This document shows positions 38,801-49,400 of a stretch of DNA of 64,000 nt, piece after piece. The notes under the pieces were generated by a model. That model saw only the letters and a program-made list of their open reading frames with translations. It ran no database searches and was not told the origin of the DNA. Position 1 is the stretch's first letter, and every line of letters starts with the position of its first letter. This stretch comes from Coccinella septempunctata. Lineage: Eukaryota > Arthropoda > Insecta > Coleoptera > Coccinellidae. The DNA is taken from contig NC_058189.1 of the NCBI RefSeq assembly GCF_907165205.1, forward strand, positions 60,633,815-60,697,814, read 5' to 3'. Made by a program: the position numbers and the translations under genes.

Positions 38801-41380
38801 ACGTATCCAGAAAAAAAATTACACATGCACAAAGTGAAACACATGCACAGGACTCTAGTAAGTATAAGGGCCATAAAAAAAGCGATTTTACCCTCCTGAA
38901 TTCCTTAATTTTTCCTGTCAATTCAAACGCTCTGTGGAGCAACAGGAATTAATTGTTAAACTAACAGAAAAGAGTTACACAATCTTATAAGTTTGTCCCT
39001 TGACTCATAAATGGTAAGAAACAAAGAACTCTGCAAGTGGGGTAATTGTCCCAAGTTACAGGACTGTACCAAGTCACCCGAATCTACCGTAGTCACTAGT
39101 CAGCTATGGCTAGATTCTCATCCAACTAAAAATGGAACCGTATCACATCATCAAACTGATCAGGATTCAGGAATAACATTTTTGGTTGCAATTGTATAGA
39201 ATAGCTAGCTTATTTGTTTCAATACGAGGTATAGTTTAGTCGGAAATCGTAAACGTCATTTTTCACCCCTACAAAGAACCACTTACCCCTGTTTTCGAGT
39301 AGTACTCAAAAATATCCATTCACTTATAATTATTTATACTAGATTTTCCGACCATGCAACCACAAACTGCTAAGATTTTTTTTTCTCTCAATTATGTTTG
39401 GCCCTGGCCTCTATGATTAATAGTCCATTGTTTTTGGTATCTGAATCAGTAATTTTTGTTGCAGATACCTTGCGGTTCGAAAGCCTCTGCGTTACGAAAC
39501 CTTACAAACCAAAACTAGATGCCAATGCTGGATGGCTTTCACCTGGATCTCGGCAGCAATGCTCTGCAGTCCTCCGCTGTTAGGATTCACCAAGCCCGTC
39601 TTCGATAAAGACGCTTTCGTATGCATGCTCGACTGGGGCAGCATGGCCGCCTACTCAGTTACCCTATCTATTCTCGTATTAGGCCCTAGCTTGATAACCA
39701 TAGTTTATACGTACACGTACATTTTTAATATGCTAAGGAAAATCAGGAGTGGCTTCCCGTTTCACGATAAGGAGTACGCCACTGCCCTTTCGGAAAATTT
39801 ATCAAATCCTAGTCATATGATGTCGTTTTCGCTGATAGTTGCGTTCTGGTTGTCCTGGACTCCTTATATAGGTGTTAAATTTTACGAATACTTCACTGGA
39901 CTGAGGCTCCAGGTAAGTTTCGTCATGTGGTGGAAAGCTGTAGCTTTAGGTATAGAATGATTGTTTAACTTAACTAGTGCCTGATTGCACCGACTTAGGT
40001 AAATACAATACAGGGTGTTTTCAAAGCTGAGGTTTTTTTCGACAGAAGGTAGAACTCATCAAAGTCGTTTAACCAAAAATTATCTATATAAAATATCCAA
40101 GATGGCTGAGATACAACCCCTAGAAGTTCGACAAAATTTCATGGAATTTCAAGTACGGGACTGTGGAAGGTGACTCCGGCATCGCAAAAACGAAACAAAA
40201 CATAAACATATGGCTGGACAATGAATGGTTCAGTACCAAATTCATCGGATTAGATGCATCAGGTCACTTTTGAGAGAATCATAATTGTTGTATCGTGCAA
40301 TTTAGGGTGAAAAAAAATGTATAAAATCGAGGCAGTTTCTTGAAAGTACTTATGTTAGTTAGGTTGAAAAAGTGCTATGGTGTTTTCCCATTTCATCCCA
40401 TTGTTACGACGATTGTTTGAATGTTCGAACAAGAAGATTGTGATGCTAATTGTGGAAAATTCGTCAATAATTTAGACGAATTTTATTGGTGAGATTTTGA
40501 AGCATTATTCTATTTTTTACACTTGTGACCTAAGTCCCTTCTGTCAGTTGGTATCGAAATGAGCTATTTCATAAAATCGTGTAAGTTACCAAAAAATAAT
40601 GAGAACAATTCGGCAATCCTAAGTTTCCATTTTCATTACCACGTAAATATCGAACGAGCCAATATACTGAACGAAACCACATGGTCGAATCAATAAGTTT
40701 TTTCCATTGCTTTGCGATAATTCAGCTAACAAATGGTCTAGGGTCGTATTAGGATCTATTTCATTAATCATTTTCAATTTTTTTTTCAACTTTGTCATTT
40801 TGAGAGTTTTGTATAGGTAATTTTAGGTGAAACGCTTCATTTTGACCAGTTCTACCTTATGTTGAAAAAAAGCTTCACCTTTAAATACACCCTGTATAGA
40901 ATTATAGAAATGGGAGAAGTAAGTAAGGGTTAACTTTACGACTGCCTTAAATGAGTTGGTGCAAATTGTTTTTTTTTCTTTGAGATCTATCTCAAAGTCC
41001 TGGAAGTTATTTGTTCAATGATGACCTAAGCGCTCTACAGTTAGTTGAGTACCATTATAGTAGCGTAGAGTAGAGTAGCTTTAATGAACAATACTTCAAA
41101 TGGTATAAGTGTACAATGGTCTACCTCGAAGCTACTGAATAACCATGTTATATTCTTTACTGGTTTGCCATAACTAACTCGATTTTGATTGTTCCAGATT
41201 CAATACCTTCATTTCGGTATAATATGGATCGGTTTCATGAACTGCTTCTGGAAGTCGATGTTACTAATAATGCTTAGTCCACAGTTTCGTTTAGCTTTAC
41301 GAATCTTCTTCATGACAATCTGCTGCAAATACAAGGGTCGACTGCAGGCCGAACTCATAGGTATGGAGGCTGATGATTGA
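26154..41380 (+). CDS. Class A (rhodopsin-family) orphan GPCR, complete, 4 exons, 335 aa
   Basis: The coding exons 26154-26325, 37770-37974, 39465-39912 and 41198-41380 join in phases 1, 2 and 0. The 5' exon has an acceptor at 25969-25970, so its leader is spliced. Seven membrane segments are visible. Landmarks are N46 in TM1, the L-A-I-A-D motif (D74) in TM2, C101 paired with C179 for the extracellular disulphide, D125-R126-Y127 after TM3, W153 in TM4, P200 in TM5 and the S-W-T-P motif (W257, P259) in TM6. N18 is in a glycosylation sequon. The TM7 NPxxY motif is absent: K294-S-M-L-L298 stands there, although N290 is kept. A second Met at 26181 has an excellent Kozak context (GCCACCATG). By resemblance it may be an orphan of the GPR21/GPR52 type. 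The ligand is unknown and that assignment is tentative. Confidence 0.88.
26409..27158. mobile_element. Family F fold-back MITE, truncated (GPCR intron 1)
   Basis: The element starts CAGGCTGGGCAAATTTCG and matches the first half of the 27302 element. It turns back on itself near 26880 but lacks its right end. Confidence 0.7.
27302..28845. mobile_element. Family F fold-back MITE, with a nested insertion (GPCR intron 1)
   Basis: The ends CAGGGTGGGCAAATTTCGAT and ATCGAAATTTGCCCACCTTG pair, and the arms run for several hundred bases. TA lies at the right flank and next to the left end. The left arm is split by a 394-bp insertion at 27553. Confidence 0.85.
27553..27946. mobile_element. piggyBac-type MITE nested in the family F element
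   Basis: The ends CACGTTGACTGTCC are inverted perfectly over 14 bp. The left flank is TTAA and the right flank TTCA. The matching right arm of the host MITE, near 28590, contains an intact TTAA at the corresponding place. This marks the empty site. TTAA targeting is characteristic of piggyBac elements. No coding sequence is present. Confidence 0.8.
28846..29090. other. GPCR intron 1, nothing recognised
   Basis: Intronic spacer with no repeat structure or coding motif that I can recognise. Confidence 0.35.
29090..29371 (+). pseudogene. Tc1-like transposase N-terminal relic
   Basis: At 29291-29371 one frame reads a T-P-A-Q-D-R-F block followed by S-P-R-R-H-V. This matches the same position of the Tc1-like relic at 4954 (T-P-A-Q-D-R-F then S-A-R-R-N). 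The preceding 200 bp weakly resembles the helix-turn-helix region in mixed frames. Confidence 0.5.
29372..31504. other. GPCR intron 1, no gene seen
   Basis: AT-rich intron with a modest GC-richer patch near 31.0-31.2 kb. A lone CAGGGTG end at about 31420 has no partner. Confidence 0.4.
31505..31612 (-). mobile_element. LINE 3' tail, severely 5'-truncated
   Basis: The complement of TTGCTGTATCCCG and AATGAATCTACAAAAAG matches the 3' end of the LINE at 6885. It is followed by an ATG-type trinucleotide tail (31503-31523). No reverse transcriptase sequence remains. Confidence 0.7.
31616..32625. repeat. Arm 2 of the inverted duplication, with family E MITE copy 4
   Basis: The MITE (31616-32303, ending ACTCACCCTG beside TA) and the adjoining 320 bp repeat arm 1 (23908-24841) in reverse complement. 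Similarity stops at 32625. The LINE tail at 31505 appears to have cut into the outer MITE end. Confidence 0.8.
32640..32865. mobile_element. Family E MITE fragments
   Basis: Two right-arm fragments in tandem each contain the TTTCTTT(C/T)GACCTCAAGAAT-type block, and each runs into AAAGACTCACCCT. Confidence 0.6.
32870..33380. other. GPCR intron 1, no gene seen
   Basis: Intronic spacer without recognised repeats. Confidence 0.35.
33382..33573. mobile_element. PIF/Harbinger-type MITE, 192 bp
   Basis: The inverted ends AGCCCGTTTGCAAC and AGCCCGTTTGTAAC continue into CCGAGAATTCTC on both sides. The direct 3-bp flank TTA is present at both ends. A TWA target duplication and a GGCCC/AGCCC-like end are features of PIF/Harbinger elements. 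Confidence 0.75.
33577..34133. other. GPCR intron 1, no gene seen
   Basis: ORFs on both strands near 33.6-34.1 kb show no recognised motif. Confidence 0.35.
34134..35034. mobile_element. Fold-back MITE, family G
   Basis: The ends CAGGGTGTTCAAAATTGGTG and CAGGGTAGTTCATGCATG (complement of the right end) are imperfect. The inner arms pair well, around CCCAACGAGATAGAGGAAAA and its complement. A fragment of the same family lies at 54300. Confidence 0.75.
35035..35806. other. GPCR intron 1, GC-richer patch, no gene recognised
   Basis: 35.06-35.52 kb is less AT-rich than its surroundings and carries open frames on both strands. None shows a motif I recognise. Confidence 0.3.
35807..35834. repeat. 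(AAT)n microsatellite
   Basis: About nine AAT units stand directly before the family H element. Confidence 0.85.
35864..36761. mobile_element. Family H element, copy 1
   Basis: The element starts CAGGGTGTATTTAAAGGTGA and ends with the complement of a GGGTGTTTTCAAAGGTGAG-like sequence. It is matched over its length, in the opposite orientation, by 40011-40894. Inverted similarity is limited to the ends. No transposase motif was found in its ORFs. Confidence 0.8.
36890..37385. mobile_element. Fold-back MITE without the CAGGGTG end
   Basis: The left arm contains ACTTTTCCGCTCTTTGCATC and CCCCGTAAC. The right arm has GTTACGGGGATG and GAAAAGTTG. A pair of GGATGAG/CTCATCC blocks lies further in. 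Arms of about 100-150 bp pair around an AT-rich centre. The exact ends and target duplication are unclear. Confidence 0.65.
37487..37622 (-). mobile_element. LINE 3' end, truncated
   Basis: The minus strand matches the last ~130 bp of the LINE at 6885. This includes the end of the C-terminal finger region and the TTAGGGCTAGTTGCGACTGT stretch (complement orientation), then the 3' untranslated tail ending CCCGGTAACGGG-like. Confidence 0.75.
38289..39089. mobile_element. TA-flanked element with internal copies of its end motif (GPCR intron 2)
   Basis: The ends are C(T/G)GTAGATTCGGGTGACTTGG, inverted, with TA at both flanks. The motif GGTGACTTGGGACA or its complement recurs near 38299, 38464, 38490, 38692, 39047 and 39067. 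Such subterminal repeats usually act as transposase-binding sites. No transposase is encoded. It lies between GPCR exons 2 and 3. Confidence 0.75.
40011..40894. mobile_element. Family H element, copy 2 (GPCR intron 3)
   Basis: A reverse-complement copy of 35864-36761, bounded by CAGGGTGTTTTCAAAGCTGA and TTTAAATACACCCTG, with TA flanks. It occupies most of intron 3. Confidence 0.82.
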
Positions 41381-41607
41381 CTACCCATCACTCGTGCCAG
41401 CCTCTGGACAGGGATAAACTTTCCGTTCACAGGACTGGCAGTTAGAGACTTCGAGTATTTCATCAGGAAAATACGAGAATATTGGTATCAGTATTCAATA
41501 GGTGGCCAAGTGCATCGTCATCGATGAATATTTTGTGATAATCGTTACAAAAATTAATTTTAAATGTGAATAATGTAATATATTTTAAAATGCGAAGGTC
41601 AATTAAT

Positions 41608-41637
41608 AATAAATGTTTATAGGTTTCAAAAAATAAA
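41608..41637 (+). terminator. Polyadenylation signals of the GPCR gene
   Basis: AATAAA occurs at 41608-41613 and again at 41632-41637, about 230-250 bp after the GPCR stop codon. Either could serve as the 3' processing signal. Confidence 0.5.
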
Positions 41638-41697
41638 ACTGAATATAAACTCTCTGAAGTTTTCATAACCCATGGACAAAAAGGAAACACATACATA

Positions 41698-42420
41698 TAA
41701 AGGGTGACCTAAACTCATACAAATATTTTAACAGTAGATTCTTGAGGTCAAAAGAAACACTTTTTTACTGTAACATTTTTTCGGAATCGGCTCCGTTTGA
41801 AAGATACAGGCTGTTGAAAACCATAAAAAAAATTTTATTTTTAGTTTTCTCACTAACGGTTTTATCGAATAAAATGAATTTGGGAATAAAGTTTTTCATT
41901 TATTTGATGAATCTTTTTGAACATAAGATATCACCCACGTCTTCCAGTTTTCTCATAAGGAACATTACGTACTATACGTACCATAAAAATACCAAAAATT
42001 CAAAGAACCCAACTCTTTAAACTGAATATTAGAAGGTTTTGTAAAATAAAAGTATTTTTCATATTTTCTGGTATAATGCGCCGTTTTCGAGTAATTTGAC
42101 GTTCAAAAATTAAAAAGTACCTGTGAAATTGGAAAAATTGGGTACTTGAGTAGATACAACTCTGTTTAAAAGATCCACAGATGTATAGTGTCACCAACTC
42201 AATAAAGAACAAAAATTGGGTTAAGTGAGTATTACAGATTTAGCTAGTTATTCTGGAGATAATTTTGTTTTTCAAGGGGTGACAGCTCATTATGAAAACT
42301 CAAAATGGCTTTATCTTTTTATCAGGGCCGAATCGGAAAAATTGGTATAGGAAAAAAGTGTTTCTTTTGATCTCAAGAATGTATTGTTGAAATATTTGTA
42401 TGTGTCAAAGAATCACCCTG
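41698..42420. mobile_element. Family E MITE, copy 6
   Basis: The left end is AAGGGTGACCTAAACTC and the right end AAAGAATCACCCTG beside TA. The arms carry the family block TTGAGGTCAAAAGAAACAC and its complement. Confidence 0.75.
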
Positions 42421-42423
42421 TAT

Positions 42424-45400
42424 ACCCAGTCACTTAAAAAAAAATACCGAAATGGGAGTAGCTGTGGGGTTTAAATACAGTCGAATCAGTAACTTCATAC
42501 ATCCTAAATACAAGGTTTAAAGGGGGTTGCGTTGCACTGCGACCTTAATATAAAATAATTTCAAAAACTCACCAAAAACATTTTTCCAAATTATTCACAA
42601 AATTTTTTCAAAGTTGTAACCAAAGTCTTCTTGTCCACACAGCAGACGTGAAAATGATGCAAAAATAGCACTTAGTCAACGAACAACGTCACAAGCACTT
42701 TCTATACAGCGTCTTTTTTTCTTCACAGTTTTTAACTCACTACAATACACTAATTTAACCAAATGATTCGTTCTGATAAAATCCTAGTACAACAGCAATA
42801 GGAACTAGCAATTAGAAATCAAACAAAATCGTAATGCAATATAATTTATTACAGGTATAATATATAAATATATACTTCCACCCAATTATAATACAAACGT
42901 GATTAATATAATCAGTATAGTAGCAAATATTAACCACATGTGCAACATGACCAACTACAAAATGATTGCCGAAAAGGACTTAGTAGATTACAATGGCATA
43001 TCGACTAAGGAAGAAAATTTGTGGATAAATGATATAAAATACTGGAATCCCTAAACGTGAATAAAACTAAAATTTTAAGTTAAACATTTTCCTATTTCGC
43101 TTCAGCTGTTTCACTTTGAGAATTAATCGCTCGATATTGACCAGAAAAAACAGTGATTTTGCATCGATCATCAATGTGTAGAAGGAAATAAATGAAGTTC
43201 ATCAAAGTGAAGGTTCATGTTATACCTTGAAATTCTAAATGAATGTCTTCACAATTATAGAACAAAGATCTCCTTGATTATTGGAAAACAAGACAACCCC
43301 AAACCTTTTTCACCAAGAGCAGATTCTTTTCCTTTTCCGTTATGTCACTGTTTAACACTGAGGCAAACATATTAAGATAGAAAATAAAGTTATAAAGGAC
43401 CAAAGTAAATCACACAGCCTACTATATATTGCAATTATTGAAAAAAATATATAAATTTCGGAACTAAGGCCGACTTTGCCATCCTGAATGTAAAATTTTC
43501 TAGAAAAGGTAATTTCCTATAATTCAATGTCAATAAACAATATTTTTTTTAAATAATTAATTCTCATTTTCGAAAAGTCGGCCAACGTCCCTGGGATAAA
43601 AAAAAAATACCAATTCAGTTCATCAAACAGAGTTGAGCTCAACTGGAGTAATCCTGGCCAAGCATGAGATAAAAAATTTTAAGTAACTAAGATAATGGCA
43701 ATCTTTCAATTTCAGTATTTTTCTGGCTACATCGCGACTACATCTACAATTTTGTGCTAGGTTTCCCAAAAAGATAGAATTTAGCTGAATGAAAAGGAGA
43801 TTTTCAGCTTATTAAGAGAATGGAAAAAAATATTTTATTACAAATTGAAATTAATGATATTAAAAGACTTTCAAAAATAATATTTCGTATTTTCACATCC
43901 ACATGTGTCCAAAAGGGAGAATTTTGCTCCTGTTGCAATTTCCGAAACTTCCACTTTAAACATAATAAATAGCCACATTAGCACAGCGAGATAAAAGTGA
44001 TAAATTAAAAATATGATCCAACAGATATATGTCTCCTACAAATCGAATTGCACTATATATTATTATTTACTCAGAAATAATGTGTTTGATATTGAAAAAT
44101 CATAAGCGTTTCATCATAATAACTTTCAGAAGTGAGTATATAAGTTAGAATATTAAACAAGAAAATGTATAAATAATTTAATTAAGACCTATGATCAGAA
44201 TTTTTCGAGGAATTCACAGAGACAATTCCCGGACTTTCAGAATTACATATTTACACAAATTGAACGATAAAATATTTCCCGATACTTTGCGAAAACTTCC
44301 TCAAACTATTTTCATAACACATTAAAGATATGTTAAGAATGCAATCAATAGATCATACCATGATATTATTTAACATTAAATATTCATTAGGTTCTCTTTA
44401 TGAAATTCATCAACAATTTTAATAACATAAAGAAAGAATAACATCTATTCTTTTGAAGGTGGTTCTGTATAAATATATAATTGGGACATCATGAAACCTT
44501 CAAAACGTGGATAAAATCAACGTGTAAATCAAAGCACCAAGTTTCTTTCCTTCAGAAATTATATGTTATCGAATGTATGAAAATAAAAGCAGAAATTATC
44601 AGAACATGTGATCTTATGAATCACTGTAAAATCTGACGAAGAAAATAATTGTACTATGAAAAAATCATGTGAATACAGGGTGATTCACGCAAGTATCCAC
44701 TAGAAGTATCAAGAGAACCGAATGGATTTTATTGTGAAAATTTGTGAATCATAATGAATGTCCGGAATCTATTCAACTAAAATAATTTAGTTATTTCGAA
44801 TGGGACACCCTGTATTTTATCACATTTTTGGATCCTCCACAAAATTCAAACTACGGTTTAGTTGAACTTCCTCATACCCAAACTTCAAGTTTCTTGAGAT
44901 ATTAATTCATTTGTCTCAAATTTGAAGTTTTGAATGAATTTTTATAAGTTATAGAGTTGAAAATTGTACTACTCCCAGATAATACTCTTTAGATTGTCCA
45001 AATTAATCAGAATATTTCCTAAGGAAGTTCAAAATTGACCAAGAATGGTAGTTAAACACGAAAACTTCATTTTTTCGAATAAAACACCCTGTATTTTGAT
45101 AGACCATTAGACAAAACGCAAAAATCTGTATCTAACAATGTGTCGCACCCTATACCAAAATCTGAAGATTATCCAGAGGTTAAAACAATTCATTCAAAAA
45201 AATTTCAGAAAAATTAAAAAATATCTCAACAACTTATCTAAGGGAAAGTTAAAGAAAACCGTAGTTAACGTATTGTGGATAATCCAAAAATGTAATGAAA
45301 TACAGGATGTCCCATTCAAAAATAACATAGTTGGGCCACATTTCGGGTTATACCTAGACGAAAATATTTCAATTAAAAATATCCACTAAATGATCTCATT

Positions 45401-46419
45401 TGGTTCACTAGACACTTCAAGTGCACAGTTTTAGTGAAACATATGAATTATATGAAAGAATTCCATTTTGGAAGGATTCACGAGTCCCATAATAAACATC
45501 CTAAATAAAATAAAGCATATTCAACTTTGTAAATTTTATATTTCCAATTGATTTAAGCATTTCATTAGCGTCATGCATTTTCAAACAAATGCATCAAATC
45601 AAGATTTTACATCATTATAAATATATATCAACTCATAACATTGATATACCCAATCACACACAGCATGATTATATTATATAAATATTTAGGGGTAGGCAAA
45701 AAATGTGGCGACGTGACCGCCGAATCCAACAAAGTGGTCAACTTTCGCTGGAGAAACCTCAAAGATTGTCCCTCGATAAATTTGAACGAATAAACATAAG
45801 CATATTTTCGTTCTCCAACGAAAGTGACTAGCTGAAAAATCTTTTTCAAGAAATCCTCAACCTCACTCACCACAATAGGCCCTCGAATCAATTTTCCAAT
45901 AAAACTGGAATCATCACCGAGTTCAGCAAATTTTTTTTTTAAATACATATCGAAATGCACCACATATACTTTTAATTATGAATTAAAATTATATATTAGG
46001 ACTAATGACTCATATTTTGAATCATCAGAAAATTATCTCTCGATGCAGTCCGGCTTTAAAAACGTCATAATATTAAACGAATTCAATCAGAATCAACGGG
46101 AAAAATTATATAATTGTCTTGATAACTTTCAATATTGAATATGAAACAATCGAGGGCATAAATCCAGCCCAAACAAATTCTGTCAATAAACAACACCAAA
46201 ATAATCAATATTAAAAACAGAAAAAAGGAATTAAAAATAAGATCACTCAATAAAAGTTTAAATAATATTAAAATGTTGGAAATCGCTATCTCATGATTCA
46301 AAATAAAAGTGTATACATATATTGTTATGCAGTCTTTGATGCTAACATAAGATTATGTCATGAAAATAGAACCCATTGGGTTATTAAAATTTTTTTCTAG
46401 AAAATCGGAATTAGAATAT
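42424..46419. other. AT-rich convergent intergenic region and probable Roquin 3' UTR
   Basis: No gene was recognised. CAGGGTG/CACCCTG ends recur at about 44676, 44808, 45085 and 45303 without forming a clean element. The Roquin message must end in this stretch. TTTATT (AATAAA on the minus strand) occurs near 43833 and 42845, so a long 3' UTR is possible. Its end cannot be placed from sequence. Confidence 0.4.
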
Positions 46420-49400
46420 TTACTTGTTGGAGTCGTCCTCGCTGCTCCACCGTTTTTCCTGTTCTTCAAGTTCCTCCTTCCAACGAAGCTCTAGCTCTTT
46501 CATATCGTTGGCAATGTCGTCTTCATACATGGTGTCCTCGGATGGTCCAGGTGCCACATTGGCATTCATCGTCAAGTTCCATGAATTAACAATACGGTTC
46601 TGAAAAAATATCGTTTCAAACAATATCCACACAACGAAATAGACTTCCACTTAAAAAATAAGTGATTGAAGTAATCGCTCCATAACTTTGACCCCGACAA
46701 ATGCACAACTATACCATTCACATTTATTTTAGCAGTCGGTTGGCCATGAAATAATTTTCTCAAGTTTTTGTAACTAGAACGGAGTAAGGTTGGCACTCAT
46801 GAAATGTCGTTAATGTCATAACACCGTTGCCACAACTAATATCAATTTTTATTACGAAAATGCCGAAAGTGATTGAAAAAAGAGGCAGGGTTTCAGGAAG
46901 TGCTATTTAGAATTCAGATCCGCTCATTCAAATAGTTATACCCTGATATTCTAAAATCTACAATACGTCAGACAGTAGCGAACATATTCAATGTAAGAGA
47001 ATTTATATAATATTTCATCTGAATCTAAACGACTTATATTTCAGCTGAATATTTCCACAATCAGAAAGATTGTGAATGAAGAGGATGACAAAGAATTTTC
47101 TTCTATTGGGAGACCCAAAAAAGTGGTGGCATTTGGGAATTTTGTGTTTGAGTGAATTATGCGAAAAGTGTACTACAGGATTTTCGATTAATGTCATTGT
47201 AGAATAAGTGCCCGAAAATTGATTTTCCTATTTTTCCTTTGACTTGTCCTATACATTATAAATGTCTTAAGGTACCAATAAATACCTAATTATTATTATT
47301 ATATCAATGAATTAAGATGAACAGCCACAAATACGCTGTTAATTGTTTATTCATGTGAAATTTTTGTTCAAAGGTGAAGTTCATCTTGACTTGAAACTTC
47401 CTTTAATTCCTTTTACTTGTATTGATGCAAGATGATTTTTGTTGAAGAATTTAACATTCTTGTTATTATCTGTTAATTCCTTTGGGAGATACCCATTCCC
47501 AACCACTGCATCATATGCATTTCATCTTCGGGTTAATATTTTTGAAATCTACAACTGATGCAATGTATTCAAACTTTAGCCAAAGAAGATATCGAACATT
47601 AACTCTCCTCAAGCTAGTGCATATTATGATATTATACTGATCTCTTGTATTTTCCATGCAAATAACTGGATTTGGTATGCCTTCAATCAGTTTGTATAAA
47701 CTTCAATTATGTTCGTCACATATTTTCCGAAGAGATTCGACATTGTGATAAAATAAGCAATAACAGAAACTTCTTCGTAGAACGGGCAACACAGAGTTAA
47801 TTTAAAACCCAAAAATGTTTTGACAAGCTTCATAACCCCACATTTTCGTACTATAAAGAGTGAAATGTGTCAAATTTCCATGTCCAACCGAGTGCTAAAA
47901 TAAAAGTGAATGGAGTATACCTAGTGAATTACTCACCAAACATGCCTCCTTCTGTTTCTCATGAATTCCCTGTTCGATCAATTGCAACTCCTGGGTGAGC
48001 TTATCACTTTCACTTAGATTGGGAATTTTTTGTGCCGCCAACTTGTTCAGATCCTTCAGCTGCTTCTCCAAATTTCGCAACTGCATGCTGACCCTTTGGG
48101 ATTCGGCCATTATTTCTTTGGAATGATCCTGCATCCTCGGGTGCATATGCAAATATTGAGGACCTGATTGGAAGTGAAGAGATGATTGTTAAAATTTTAA
48201 GTTCCAACGTTTATGGTGGAGAAAAAACTTACTCATCACGTTTCCTGATGGAACAAATGCTCCTTGTGGAATATTTGGCGGGTATATCTGAGGATTGTTG
48301 TTGTAGTAGAGTGAGGTTAGCGGACTGCCGGATGACATTGGTCTATGGGCCTGAAATTCCAATCATTTTCAGGTTACATTTCATTTTCCCTTGAAGAATT
48401 GAGCCAATGTGTTTAGTTATACTATATTTATTGAGATAGATTTTTCAACTTTGAGTCACGTAATAATTCCGACTCAAAATTGCAATAATAGGGAATACTC
48501 CTTCTGACGAGAATGATGTATTTTTTATGAAATATCTTTGAACCTCACATTTTGAAATAACCATTTCAACCGTTTTCCAAAAAAAAAATATTTCAAGCAC
48601 TTAAAAATGAAAAATAAAAATGGGTATTTAAAATTTGAAGCGTTTCATGTGGATTGCACAAGTTGGCAACATCGACTGATATATGCCTTGATAATAAAAG
48701 ACAACAAATACATTATCTTGATGAGATAGACAGAGATGGCTGTCTATGAAGTCTGCGACGAACGAGGAAGGTCGTAAAATTTCATGGGATTTTTTATGGC
48801 TGGTTGCAGTTGAAGCTCGCCAGACAGTAGGCGCCTGTATATCAACAGCTGTTATTTTATAAACAAGCTGATCGGACATTGTTCTTTTCATTGTCTTGTA
48901 TGCGCTGTTGCCAAATCGTAAACTCCGCACAAAGCGATTCAAATTTTAAAACCCCATATTTGAAGGATGATTTTGAATAGTTTCCGAGGTGAATTTGAAA
49001 AAATCATGAATGAAACTCATAATTATTCAGTTTAAACTTGCATATGCAGTGATAACCCAAATTGAGGAGAATTCCCCATTACAGGGGCATATCGTTAAGT
49101 GTGGCCAGTAAAATTCTTTCGAAGATTATAGCTAATCGTCTGATTCCACTCTTAGAAAAGCTATTACCTGAATGCCAGTAGGGTCGAACTAATTTTTACA
49201 CTGCGATATCTGCAAGAGAAGGCCCGTGAACAACAATAAAGGATCTATACAGCCTACATCGATTTAAGTAAGACCTTCGACTCGGTGAATCGAAACGCGC
49301 TATGGAAAATTATGGCCCGTCTTGGAGTACCCGAAAAATTCGTAGCAGTGTGTAAAAGCCTTCATACCAACAACACCGCTAGAATACAGCATAATGGCTC

